DNA of 64,000 nt from Enhydrobacter aerosaccus (GTDB lineage: Bacteria; Pseudomonadota; Alphaproteobacteria; Reyranellales; Reyranellaceae), in assembly GCF_900167455.1 (NCBI RefSeq), contig NZ_FUWJ01000010.1, forward strand, positions 158,817 to 222,816. The letters are read 5' to 3'. Position 1 is the stretch's first letter. Each line of letters opens with the position of its first letter. The notes beneath the pieces were generated by a model that saw nothing but the letters and a program-made list of their open reading frames with translations, was not told where the DNA came from and made no database searches. Position numbers and translations under genes: made by a program. Below are positions 42,924 to 51,027 of this stretch, one piece after another.

Positions 42924-44110
42924 TGCGCGGCCTGAACGCGGCCTCGGCTCGAAGTCGGTTCACGCGCCACGGCCCTTGCCGCCGCAGTCGGGCGAATGTC
43001 GACAGTGGCGGTCGCGGACAAGCCGGGCCTGATCTTCGCGACCAAGGGATTCTTGGGATCGAGCAGGATCTTCACCGGAACGCGTTGCACGATCTTGGTA
43101 AAGTTGCCCGTGGCGTTTTCGGGGGGCAGCAGAGCGAACTGGGCGCCGGTGCCCGGAGCCAGGCTCTCGACCGTGCCGTCGATGGTCTGGCCCGGGAACG
43201 TGTCGAGCTCGATACTCACGGGCTGGCCGCGAGTCATATGGCCCGTCTGCGTCTCCTTGAAGTTTGCGACCAGGTAGACGCGGTCAGTAGGCACCACGCT
43301 CATGAGCTTCGCACCAGCCTGGACAAGCTGCCCCTGCCGCACGCTGCGGTCGCCGACGACACCGTCGACCGGAGCGACGATCGTCGTGTATTCGAGATTG
43401 ATCCGCGCCTGCGTAAGCGTGGCGTTCTTGGCGGCTATGGTGGCGTCGGCCTGGCGACGCTGGGTCTGCAGCACCGCGGTATGCGCTTCGGCCGCCCGGA
43501 CGGCGGCCAGATCGCGCTCCAGCACGGCCTTCTTCTGCGCCAGATCAGCCTCCGCCTGCTGGTTACGCTGGGCGCTGCCCACGCCAATGCGGGCAAGATC
43601 GCCGTAGCGGCGCGACTCCTGTTCGGAGAAGGTGATCGCCGCCCTGTCGGCTTCGACTGCGGCCTTCATCTGGGCGATGGTCGATTGCTGTTCGGCCAGC
43701 AAGGCATCGATATTGGCCGCGGTCGCCTCCGCGTTCTGCAGGTCTGCCGCGGCGCTGTCGACGGCGGTCTGATAGTCGCGAGGATCGATACGCGCCAGCA
43801 CGTCGCCCTTCGCGACGCGCTGATTGTCCTCGACATTCAGCTCGATGACATAGCCCGCCACCTTAGGCGCGACGGTCACGTTATCGGCGCCCAGATAGGC
43901 GTCGTTGGTGGTCTCGTAGAAGCGGCCGATCAGGAACCAGTAGGTGCCATAGCCGCCGCCCAGGACGAGAACGACGGCTGCCAGTGCGCCCAGCCAGCGG
44001 CGACGTCGGCTGCGGTTTTCGGTAGCCCGGCGTGCTTCGGGCGCCACGGGCGGCATCGAATAGGAAGCGTTGTCCAGCTTCACCTCGGGCGGCATCGACG
44101 AACCGTCCAC
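42920..44110 (-). CDS. emrA: HlyD/EmrA-family membrane fusion protein
   Basis: A 396-residue periplasmic adaptor. One membrane anchor lies at residues 39-61 (WLGALAAVVLVLGGGYGTYW). The first barrel-sandwich half is DAYLGADNVTVAPKVAGYV and the long coiled coil runs from about 110 to 225, rich in alanine and glutamine. The second half contains ARINLEYTTIVAPVDGVVGDR and the beta-barrel TDRVYLVANFKETQ. It partners the DHA2 transporter encoded by the overlapping downstream gene. Its promoter faces that of the HxlR gene. Confidence 0.92.
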   Translation of the reverse strand: MDGSSMPPEVKLDNASYSMPPVAPEARRATENRSRRRRWLGALAAVVLVLGGGYGTYWFLIGRFYETTNDAYLGADNVTVAPKVAGYVIELNVEDNQRVAKGDVLARIDPRDYQTAVDSAAADLQNAEATAANIDALLAEQQSTIAQMKAAVEADRAAITFSEQESRRYGDLARIGVGSAQRNQQAEADLAQKKAVLERDLAAVRAAEAHTAVLQTQRRQADATIAAKNATLTQARINLEYTTIVAPVDGVVGDRSVRQGQLVQAGAKLMSVVPTDRVYLVANFKETQTGHMTRGQPVSIELDTFPGQTIDGTVESLAPGTGAQFALLPPENATGNFTKIVQRVPVKILLDPKNPLVAKIRPGLSATATVDIRPTAAARAVAREPTSSRGRVQAAQ

Positions 44111-44161
44111 GAATCTGCTCCTTTACACACGGTCTCTGCATTAAGGCCGCTTCCGGCCAGC

Positions 44162-44242
44162 TTGATGTATCTCGCGTGTTAAGTCGCTTTATCAAGTAGG
44201 GTTGATGATCAGACAAAGTCTTCTATATGATACCTACATCAA
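44162..44242. promoter_or_regulatory. Divergent promoter/operator region between emrAB and hxlR
   Basis: ATCAA (44191-44195) and TTGAT (44202-44206) form an inverted repeat with a 6-bp gap. A wider pair TTGATGTA (44162-44169) and TACATCAA (44235-44242) flanks it. TTGATG at 44202 and TATGAT at 44226, 18 bp apart, could be the hxlR promoter. The repeats are candidate HxlR binding sites. Confidence 0.5.
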
Positions 44243-44266
44243 ACGTCGATTTCCCCGGAGGAGCCC

Positions 44267-44683
44267 ATGACCCTCAACCTCGATGACATTCCCAAGGATC
44301 CGGCCGTCGTCAAAGCCGCCCAAACCGAATTCCGACGTGCTGTCGGGATGATCAATGGCCGCTGGAAACTCGAGATCCTTTGGCTGCTCAGCCAGGGTGT
44401 GCATCGCTTCGGCGAACTGAAGCGCGGGCTGCCGGGCATCACTCAGCACATGCTGACGGCCCAGCTCCGCGGCCTGGAAAAGGACGGATTGGTGAAGCGC
44501 ACCGTCTATGCCGAGGTGCCGCCGCGGGTGGAGTACGAAATCACGCCCGCCGCCCGGAAACTGCGGCCGATCTTCATCGAGATCGTGAAATGGGCAGAGG
44601 AGCGCAAGGCCGAGCGGCCGGAGGAGCGCAGCCCGGAGACGACCGATCAACCCAAGGCCGAAGAGCAACAGCAGGGCGTCTAG
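44267..44683 (+). CDS. HxlR-family transcriptional regulator
   Basis: A 138-residue winged-helix regulator. The DNA-binding core is INGRWKLEILWLLSQGVHRFGELKRGLPG then ITQHMLTAQLRGLEKDGLVKR, and the wing is YAEVPPRVEYEITP. The tail after residue 105 is rich in glutamate and looks disordered. The protein has no cysteine at all, so unlike many HxlR proteins it cannot sense thiol-reactive compounds by cysteine oxidation. GGAGGAG precedes the ATG. Divergent position implies control of emrAB. Confidence 0.9.
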   Translation: MTLNLDDIPKDPAVVKAAQTEFRRAVGMINGRWKLEILWLLSQGVHRFGELKRGLPGITQHMLTAQLRGLEKDGLVKRTVYAEVPPRVEYEITPAARKLRPIFIEIVKWAEERKAERPEERSPETTDQPKAEEQQQGV

Positions 44684-44741
44684 GCGCGGGTCGCGTTAAT
44701 CCCCCCATGCCGGATCGTCCGTCCGACCGACTGCGCCGTCT

Positions 44742-45014
44742 CTAGCGACGGCGGTCGAGCACTTCCATCAACTCATCGATCTTGGTCTGCCGGTCGCGCT
44801 CGGATCCGGCGTGGAAGGCATGCGCCACGCAATGCTGCAGGTGGTCGTGCAGGATCTCCTGCTCGACTTTGTCGAGCGCTGCCCGCACCGCACGGACCTG
44901 GTTGATGACATCGATGCAGTAGCGGTCTTCCTCGACCATGCGCGCCACGCCTCTGACCTGACCCTCGATCCGGCTCAGCCGCGCGAGCTGCGTCTTCTTT
45001 ACACGTTCATCCAT
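44742..45014 (-). CDS. csoR: CsoR-family copper-sensing repressor
   Basis: A 90-residue DUF156 regulator. With ATG 45014 as start, the Cu(I) ligands of CsoR are all present with exact spacing: C33 (RYCIDVINQ), H58 and C62 (HDHLQHCVAH). The conserved RLSRIEGQVRGVARMV near the start binds DNA. Copper binding releases the repressor. An alternative ATG at 45026 would lie inside the operator. It is divergent from the copper ATPase gene with the palindrome ATACCCCTGTAGGGTAT between them. Confidence 0.92.
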   Translation of the reverse strand: MDERVKKTQLARLSRIEGQVRGVARMVEEDRYCIDVINQVRAVRAALDKVEQEILHDHLQHCVAHAFHAGSERDRQTKIDELMEVLDRRR

Positions 45015-45024
45015 GCCTTGAACC

Positions 45025-45041
45025 ATACCCCTGTAGGGTAT
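45025..45041. promoter_or_regulatory. CsoR operator
   Basis: ATACCC (45025-45030), a 5-bp centre and GGGTAT (45036-45041) form an inverted repeat in the 39-bp gap between csoR and the copper ATPase gene. GC-flanked TACCC/GGGTA repeats are characteristic of CsoR-family operators. It must cover both starts, so the repressor should control itself and the ATPase. Confidence 0.8.
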
Positions 45042-45053
45042 AGCTTGGCAAGC

Positions 45054-47555
45054 ATGACCAAGAATTGCTGCCATCACGACCATCATCACGATCACGCCCC
45101 CTCCGATACGGCGATCGATCCCGTCTGCGGCATGAAGGTGAAGATCGCCGGCGCGAAGAGCACCACGGTTCACGGCGGCCAGACGTATTACTTCTGCAAT
45201 CCCAAATGCCTGGCCAAGTTCACCGCCGAGCCGCAGCGCTACCTGAAGGCGTCGGAAGAGCAGCTGGCTGCGGCGGCATCGTCGGAGAATGCGATCGATC
45301 CCGTCTGCGGGATGAAGGTCAAGATTGCCGGCGCGAAGAACACCACGGTTCATGGCGGCCAGACCTATTACTTCTGCAATCCCAAGTGCCTGGCGAAATT
45401 CACGGCCGAGCCTGAGCGCTACTTGAAGCCAGCGGAGGAACGGCCGGCACCGCCGCCGACTACGCCGGGCGCAATCTACACCTGCCCGATGCATCCGGAG
45501 ATTCGTCAGGTCGGTCCAGGCAGCTGCCCGATCTGCGGCATGGCGCTCGAGCCGGCCGAGATCACCCTCGACCAGGGACCGAACGAAGAGTTGATCGACA
45601 TGACGCGCCGTCTGTGGATCGGCGGTGCGCTGGCCGTTCCGCTCGTCGTGCTCGACATGGGCGGCCACATTGTCGACCTCCATGCGGTGTTGCCGCACGG
45701 CTCGTTGAACTGGATCGAGCTCGTTCTCGCGACGCCGGTCGTGCTGTGGGCCGGCTGGCCGTTCTTCGTCCGTGGCGTCGAGTCGGTTGCGCGCCGTGCC
45801 TTCAACATGTTCACCCTGATCGCGCTCGGCACTGGCGCCGCTTGGCTCTACAGCCTCGTGGCGACCCTGGCTCCGGGCCTGTTTCCAGCCTCGTTCCGCG
45901 AAGGTGACGGATCGGTGCCAGTCTACTTCGAGGCTGCGGCCGTCATTGTCGTTCTGGTCCTGGTCGGGCAGGTGCTGGAACTGCGGGCGCGTGATGCGAC
46001 ATCTGGCGCGATCAAGGCCCTGCTGGGGCTCGCCCCCCGCACGGCCTTGCGGGTCGGCCCGCAGGACCGGGACGAAGAGGTACCGCTCGAGGCCATCGCC
46101 GTGGGCGATCTGCTGCGGGTCCGGCCCGGCGAGAAAGTGCCGGTCGACGGCACGGTGCGCGACGGTCGCGGCTCGGTCGATGAATCGACCATTACCGGCG
46201 AGCCGATGCCCGTCACCAAGGAGCCTGGCGCGAAGGTGGTGGGCGGCACCGTCAATCGCAGCGGCGCTTTCGTGATGATGGCCGAGCATGTCGGTGCCGA
46301 CACGGTGCTGGCGCGCATCGTCAAGCTGGTCGCCGAGGCGCAACGCAGCCGGGCTCCCATCCAGCGTCTCGCCGACGTCGTGGCCGGCTGGTTCGTACCC
46401 GCCGTCGTGGTCACTGCCGTCATCGCCGCCGCGGCATGGGCAATCTGGGGGCCGGCACCCGTCTTCAGCCACGCGCTGCTTGCGGCCGTGTCGGTCCTCA
46501 TCATCGCCTGCCCCTGCGCCCTGGGCCTGGCGACGCCCATGTCGATCATGGTCGGCGTCGGCCGCGGCGCGTCCGTCGGCGTGTTGATCCGCAATGCCGA
46601 GGCGCTGGAGCGACTGGAGAAAGTCGACACGCTCGTGTTCGACAAGACCGGTACCCTGACGCTCGGAAAGCCGTCGGTGTCAGCAGTCACGGGAACGACG
46701 ATGTCGGAAGCGGAAGTTCTGCGGCTCGCGGCTAGCCTCGAACGGGGCAGCGAACACCCGATCGCGACGGCGATCCTCGAAGCGGCCCGCGCCAGGAATG
46801 TTCCGCTCGCCGATGTCTCGGACTTCGAGTCTCCTGCCGGCCGCGGCGTCGCCGGGACGACCGAGGGCAAGCACGTGGTCCTCGGCAATGCCCGCTTCCT
46901 GGCCGAGCGCGGCATTACGGTCGCGGCCCAACCCGATACCGAAGCGACCACCGTGCTACTTGGCGTCGACGGCACGCATGCAGGCTCGATCTCGGTCAGC
47001 GATCCGATCAAGGAGACGGCGCCCACCGCCCTCGCCACCTTGCGCGGCGATGGCCTGCGCCTGGTCATGCTGACCGGCGACAATCGGCGCACCGCCGAGG
47101 CCGTCGCCCGTCAGCTCGGCCTCACCGAGATCGAGGCTGAGGTCCTGCCCGAGGACAAGGCCCGCATCGTCCAGCGGCTGCGCAGTGAGGGCCGAATTGT
47201 CGCCATGGCCGGCGATGGTATCAATGACGCCCCTGCCTTGGCGGCGGCGGATGTCGGGATCGCGATGGGAAGCGGTACCGATATCGCCATTGAAAGTGCG
47301 GGAATTACCCTGGCCAAGGGAGAACTTTCCGGGATCGTGCGCGCCCGCAGGTTGTCACAAGCAACCATGCGCAATATTCGGCAAAATCTGGTGTTCGCGT
47401 TCATCTACAACGTAGCCGGCGTTCCCGTCGCGGCTGGCTTGCTCTACCCCGTCTTTGGCCTGCTGCTCAGCCCGGTGATGGCGGCGGCGGCAATGTCGCT
47501 GAGTTCTGTCAGCGTCATCGGCAATGCCCTGCGGCTGCGGCGGCTCCGGCTCTGA
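45054..47555 (+). CDS. copA: Copper-exporting P1B-1 ATPase with two N-terminal YHS domains
   Basis: An 833-residue Cu(I) ATPase. A histidine-rich start (CCHHDHHHDH) leads into two nearly identical YHS domains (DPVCGMKVKIAGAK...YYFCNPKCLAKF), followed by a heavy-metal-binding CPMHPEIRQVGPGSCPICGM domain. The ATPase core has TGEPMPV, CPC in IIACPCALGLATP, the phosphorylated aspartate in DKTGTLTLGKP, SEHPIA and GDGINDAPALAAADVG. Cu(I)-selecting residues are NxxxYN (NLVFAFIYN) and MSxSS (MSLSSVSV). The usual HMA domain is absent, replaced by YHS. CsoR control is indicated by the operator upstream. Confidence 0.93.
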   Translation: MTKNCCHHDHHHDHAPSDTAIDPVCGMKVKIAGAKSTTVHGGQTYYFCNPKCLAKFTAEPQRYLKASEEQLAAAASSENAIDPVCGMKVKIAGAKNTTVHGGQTYYFCNPKCLAKFTAEPERYLKPAEERPAPPPTTPGAIYTCPMHPEIRQVGPGSCPICGMALEPAEITLDQGPNEELIDMTRRLWIGGALAVPLVVLDMGGHIVDLHAVLPHGSLNWIELVLATPVVLWAGWPFFVRGVESVARRAFNMFTLIALGTGAAWLYSLVATLAPGLFPASFREGDGSVPVYFEAAAVIVVLVLVGQVLELRARDATSGAIKALLGLAPRTALRVGPQDRDEEVPLEAIAVGDLLRVRPGEKVPVDGTVRDGRGSVDESTITGEPMPVTKEPGAKVVGGTVNRSGAFVMMAEHVGADTVLARIVKLVAEAQRSRAPIQRLADVVAGWFVPAVVVTAVIAAAAWAIWGPAPVFSHALLAAVSVLIIACPCALGLATPMSIMVGVGRGASVGVLIRNAEALERLEKVDTLVFDKTGTLTLGKPSVSAVTGTTMSEAEVLRLAASLERGSEHPIATAILEAARARNVPLADVSDFESPAGRGVAGTTEGKHVVLGNARFLAERGITVAAQPDTEATTVLLGVDGTHAGSISVSDPIKETAPTALATLRGDGLRLVMLTGDNRRTAEAVARQLGLTEIEAEVLPEDKARIVQRLRSEGRIVAMAGDGINDAPALAAADVGIAMGSGTDIAIESAGITLAKGELSGIVRARRLSQATMRNIRQNLVFAFIYNVAGVPVAAGLLYPVFGLLLSPVMAAAAMSLSSVSVIGNALRLRRLRL
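45111..45427 (+). repeat. Tandem duplication of a YHS-domain coding unit
   Basis: Two copies of about 137 bp (45111-45247 and 45291-45427) are offset by exactly 180 bp and begin with the same GCGATCGATCCCGTCTGCGG. They differ mostly at third codon positions, so the protein copies are almost the same, which shows a fairly recent in-frame duplication under selection within the ATPase gene. Confidence 0.9.
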
Positions 47556-47648
47556 CGGACCGGAAGGTAAGGACCGTAATAGGGAGAACACCACGACACT
47601 GTCACAATGCCGTCCTGTCTTTGGCTCCTGATCGCGGGCTTGGGAAAG

Positions 47649-48386
47649 ATGGTCACAGGAAAGTTCGATTATCTCGTCAACGTGTCCGAAGCGGCTTTCC
47701 AGAGCATGGTCATCGCCACGATCGAAAGCTTTCTGGTCCCCGGCCGGGCTGGCAAATCGGGACGGCTCACGCGGCAGCGAGAGACGTTTGGATTGTTGTG
47801 GGGCTACGAGACCACGACTGCGAGCAAGGGGCGCTGCTTCAATGTCGACGTGGCGATCGTCGACGCCAATGCCGAGCGCGGCCATAGCTCCGTGATCCCC
47901 TCGCGCGGCCTCGAGACCATCAACAAGGCCCTGCCGACCTACTGGCCGAATCTGAGGTTCCTGGGCGACTTCCACAGCCATCCCTGGACGGCGCGCGAGC
48001 AATGGCCGAACCGCCCGTTCCTGTCGGAAGAAGATCGCAGCAGCATCGAAAACAATCCGAGCTACGCCAAGCTCGGCTTGCGCGTCGCGCTGCTGCTCAA
48101 TGTGCAGAAGCTCGCCAAGAAAGGCCGTATGATGCCGGTGTTCTCCCACGACAACACGCTCGAGTTCCGCCTCAACGACCTCAGGATGAGCCTCGCTGCC
48201 TGGGTCGCCTGCCCCGTCCGCAACGGATCGCGCGAGGAAGCGCTCTATGTCATTCCGCGACCCGGGCGCACCGCCCACGACAAATGGAAGCGCGAGCCCT
48301 GGCATGTGAAATATCGCTTCCTCGACAAGAAGCGCGTCTGGCTGAACGCGCCCGTGCACAATTTCCTGACGCCGCTTGGCGACTGA
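47649..48386 (+). CDS. JAMM/MPN-domain protein (putative metallo-isopeptidase)
   Basis: A 245-residue protein with a JAMM-type zinc site: the glutamate in RETFGLLWGYE (about residue 50), the HSHP motif in FLGDFHSHPW (about 110) and the S-x-x-D pair in FLSEED. The gap between HSHP and S is longer than the classical seven residues, so activity is likely but not assured. The C-terminal half (RNGSREEALYVIPRPGRTAH, WHVKYRFLDKKRVWLNA) has no recognised motif. JAMM proteins cut ubiquitin-like tails or act in sulfur-carrier pathways; no E1, E2 or ubiquitin-like gene is nearby. ATG 47649 is preferred, 47607 is possible. Confidence 0.65.
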   Translation: MVTGKFDYLVNVSEAAFQSMVIATIESFLVPGRAGKSGRLTRQRETFGLLWGYETTTASKGRCFNVDVAIVDANAERGHSSVIPSRGLETINKALPTYWPNLRFLGDFHSHPWTAREQWPNRPFLSEEDRSSIENNPSYAKLGLRVALLLNVQKLAKKGRMMPVFSHDNTLEFRLNDLRMSLAAWVACPVRNGSREEALYVIPRPGRTAHDKWKREPWHVKYRFLDKKRVWLNAPVHNFLTPLGD

Positions 48387-49433
48387 TTACTGCGCGGCGG
48401 CCTCGATCAGCTTGTCGTCGTTGGACACCATGCTCCTCTTCTCGGCGCCCCACAGCTTGCGGGTGGCCTTGAAGCGCGACAGCAGGAATTCACCGGACTG
48501 CACCGGCGGATACTGAACCTCGGACTCCGGTACGCCGAGATCGCGAGGATCGACGATGGTGCGGAAGTTGGGATTGCAGAATAGCGGCATGGAATAGCGC
48601 GGCATGTCGCGCAGATGCACCACCCGATGCACCGTCGCCTTGAAGCGACCGTTGGTCCAGCGCTTCATCAGCTCGCCGATATTGATCACGAAGCTGCCAC
48701 GCAAGGGAGCGGCCTGCATCCAGTTGCCATCCTTGCCCATGACCTCGAGACCGCCCAGGCTGTCCTGCCACAGGATCGTGACGATGCCATGGTCGGTGTG
48801 CGGCCCCGACGCCTGATCGGAGATGTGCAGGCCGGCATTGCCGAGATAATGATTGATGACCATGTCGGCCACCGGCTTGGTGAAATGGCGGGTGAAGAAG
48901 TCGACCGGCTGGCCCAGGTAGAGCGCGAAGCCTTCGAGGATCTTCATGCCGAGCTTGTAGGTCTCCCCATAGTAGGTCTCGATGGCCTCCCGGAATCCCG
49001 GCAGCTCCGGCCAGTTGTTGGGCGCATAGAGCGGCGTGCCCGCTTTCACTTCGGGATCGTCCTCGGTTACCGGGAAGCCGAGATCGAAGCTGTCGCGTGC
49101 GTTGGTCTTGCCGTTGCGATGCACGCTGTCCCATACGTCGCGATAGCCGCGATTGTTGCTGTCGGCCTTGACCTTGAGGCGCTCCTGCTCGGGCAGATGG
49201 AAGAACGTATCGGCCATGGCCACGGCACGGTCGATGATCTCGACCGGGACGTTGTGGTTCACGGCATAGAAGAAGCCGATATCATCGCAGGCAGCGCCAA
49301 TCCTGGCTGCCGCCGCCTTCTGCGCCACCGGATCCGATGAGTAGAGTCCCGCCACGTCGACTACGGGGATCCCGGCGGGAACCGACTGTTGTAGGGCCGA
49401 AAGACCTGCTGCCACTCCTGCCTCCATCGTCAT
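48387..49433 (-). CDS. Fe(II)/2OG-dependent oxygenase (isopenicillin-N-synthase family)
   Basis: A 348-residue non-heme oxygenase. The N-terminal DIOX_N part has IPVVDVAGLYSSD and GFFYAVNHNVP. Iron ligands are HxD in GPHTDHGIVTILWQ and the histidine in ATVHRVVHL; the 2OG-binding R-x-S is in RYSMPLFCNP. Its start is 5 bp after the stop of the ABC permease gene, so it is the last gene of the importer operon and probably oxidises the imported compound. Its stop abuts the stop of the convergent JAMM gene with no gap. Confidence 0.9.
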   Translation of the reverse strand: MTMEAGVAAGLSALQQSVPAGIPVVDVAGLYSSDPVAQKAAAARIGAACDDIGFFYAVNHNVPVEIIDRAVAMADTFFHLPEQERLKVKADSNNRGYRDVWDSVHRNGKTNARDSFDLGFPVTEDDPEVKAGTPLYAPNNWPELPGFREAIETYYGETYKLGMKILEGFALYLGQPVDFFTRHFTKPVADMVINHYLGNAGLHISDQASGPHTDHGIVTILWQDSLGGLEVMGKDGNWMQAAPLRGSFVINIGELMKRWTNGRFKATVHRVVHLRDMPRYSMPLFCNPNFRTIVDPRDLGVPESEVQYPPVQSGEFLLSRFKATRKLWGAEKRSMVSNDDKLIEAAAQ

Positions 49434-49438
49434 GATGT

Positions 49439-50266
49439 CTAACTGCGTCGAGAATCACCGGTCCGCCAATCGAGCCGCCGTCCCAGCCAGTGGACGAAGG
49501 TGTAGATCACGAAGGACAGGCCGGTCGCCAGAAGGGCGACGGCATAGACCTCGTCGCCCCTGTAGTTCTGCATGGCGTGGTTGATGACGTAGCCGAGGCC
49601 CGTCGATGAAATCATCCATTCCGCCGCGATCGCCACGATGATCGAGCCCGAACCGGTGATCTCCTGCGCCGAGATGATCGACGGTATGGCATAGGGCAAC
49701 CTGACCTGACTGAAAGTCTGCCACCAGCTGGCGTTCAGGATGCGCATGCGATCGAGCTGGACCTCATCGGCCGACCGCAGCCCCTGCAGCGTGTTCACCA
49801 GCACCGGGAAGAACCCGGATAGCGCCACGATGGCCGTCTTGCTGAGGATCGAGTCGCCGAAGGCCAGCATCAATACCGAGATCAAGGCGATATAGGGCAC
49901 ATTGCGCAGCGTGATCGCCGCCGGCAGCAGCATGTGGCGCGTCGGCGGCAGAACATCGAAAAGGACCGCGAGGCCGATGCCGGCAATATTCGCCCAAATG
50001 AATCCAATCGCCGACACTTCCAGTGTGGCGAGGAGATTCTCGAAGATGAAGCTGTGCTCCACCCACAGCACGTCCAGCACCCGCTCCGGACGCGGGATGA
50101 CGAAGGCCGGCAGACCGGAAAACCAGATCGCGAGGTACCAGAGCAGCAGCACGGACCCGATCGGCGCGATGACACGCAGCGTCACCAGGCCGAGCCTCGA
50201 CACGAGCCGTGAAGCCTTCGCTTCCGACATGGTCGGTGTCTCTGCAAGAGCCATATCGGAAGGCAT
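49439..50266 (-). CDS. ABC transporter permease (SsuC/TauC/nitrate type)
   Basis: A 275-residue inner-membrane permease with about six helices. The cytoplasmic EAA loop is MRILNASWWQTFSQVRLPYAIPSI, the docking site for the ATPase, and SGSIIVAIAAEWMISSTGLGYVI is the typical segment after it. Other helices include VLLLWYLAIWFSGLPAFV and FIWANIAGIGLAVLFDV. The ATG overlaps the stop of the ATPase gene (TGATG). Family members move sulfonates, taurine, nitrate or pyrimidine precursors; the substrate is not fixed by sequence. Confidence 0.9.
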   Translation of the reverse strand: MPSDMALAETPTMSEAKASRLVSRLGLVTLRVIAPIGSVLLLWYLAIWFSGLPAFVIPRPERVLDVLWVEHSFIFENLLATLEVSAIGFIWANIAGIGLAVLFDVLPPTRHMLLPAAITLRNVPYIALISVLMLAFGDSILSKTAIVALSGFFPVLVNTLQGLRSADEVQLDRMRILNASWWQTFSQVRLPYAIPSIISAQEITGSGSIIVAIAAEWMISSTGLGYVINHAMQNYRGDEVYAVALLATGLSFVIYTFVHWLGRRLDWRTGDSRRS

Positions 50267-51027
50267 CAGGCGGCCCGTCCTTCCGGGACCCGGTGCATCA
50301 GCAGATTACGCACATGCCCGGTGATGGCGACGAAGCGGGGATCCTGCCGGAATGACGGATCGCGCGGCCGCGGCACTGGCACGGACACCACCTCCAGCAC
50401 ACGCCCCGGCGCCGGCGAGAATACCAGCAGCCGGTCGGCCAACATCACCGCCTCATCGATATGATGCGTGACGAACAGCACAGTCTTTGGCCGCAGGCTG
50501 AGCTCACGGTCGAACCATTCGCCGATCTCCTCCCGCTTCATTTCGTCGAGCGCCGAAAAAGGCTCGTCCATCAGCAGCACGGACGGATCGTGGGCCATGG
50601 CACTGGCGATGTTCACGCGCTGCAGCATCCCGCCGGAAAGCTGCCGCGCCCGTTTGTTTTCGTGGCCGGCCAATCCGAATTCGCCCAGCACCTTGGCCGG
50701 ATCGAAGCCGACGCGGCCAGCGATCTTCTGTGTGAAGCGCACGTCGTCGATCGCACGTTTCCACGGCAGCACAGCCGGTCGCTGCGACACGAGGCCGAGC
50801 AGGCGCTTGCGGCGCGCTTCGGCGGCCGTGTCCGCACCGATGCGCACCTCGCCGGTCGATGGTGCCTGCAGATCGGCGACGATGCGCAGCAAGGTGGTCT
50901 TGCCGCAGCCCGATGGTCCGACCAGGGCGATGAACTCGCCGGCCGCGATCTCCAGATCCACAGGACGCAAGGCCCAGGTCTCGCCGAAGCGACGCGACAC
51001 GTTGCGGATGGAGATCGCCGCGGCCAT
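50266..51027 (-). CDS. ABC transporter ATP-binding protein (SsuB/TauB type)
   Basis: A 253-residue nucleotide-binding subunit. Walker A is GPSGCGKTT, the Q-loop is in LVSQRPAVLPW, the signature is RQLSGGMLQRV, Walker B is VLLMDEPFSALDEMKR, and the switch histidine is in FVTHHIDEAVML. ATG 51027 overlaps the stop codon of the binding protein (TGATG), and its own stop overlaps the permease start, so all three subunits are translationally coupled. The open frame extends upstream to 51153, but that part overlaps the binding protein and is not ATPase-like. Confidence 0.93.
   Translation of the reverse strand: MAAAISIRNVSRRFGETWALRPVDLEIAAGEFIALVGPSGCGKTTLLRIVADLQAPSTGEVRIGADTAAEARRKRLLGLVSQRPAVLPWKRAIDDVRFTQKIAGRVGFDPAKVLGEFGLAGHENKRARQLSGGMLQRVNIASAMAHDPSVLLMDEPFSALDEMKREEIGEWFDRELSLRPKTVLFVTHHIDEAVMLADRLLVFSPAPGRVLEVVSVPVPRPRDPSFRQDPRFVAITGHVRNLLMHRVPEGRAA

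Noticed and set aside
45111..45427. Repeat pair considered as CRISPR-like or mobile
   Set aside because: Only two copies, in frame inside a gene, encoding YHS domains.
45015..46472. An upstream extension of csoR on the minus strand
   Set aside because: The extension is antisense to the copper ATPase; CsoR is complete from ATG 45014.
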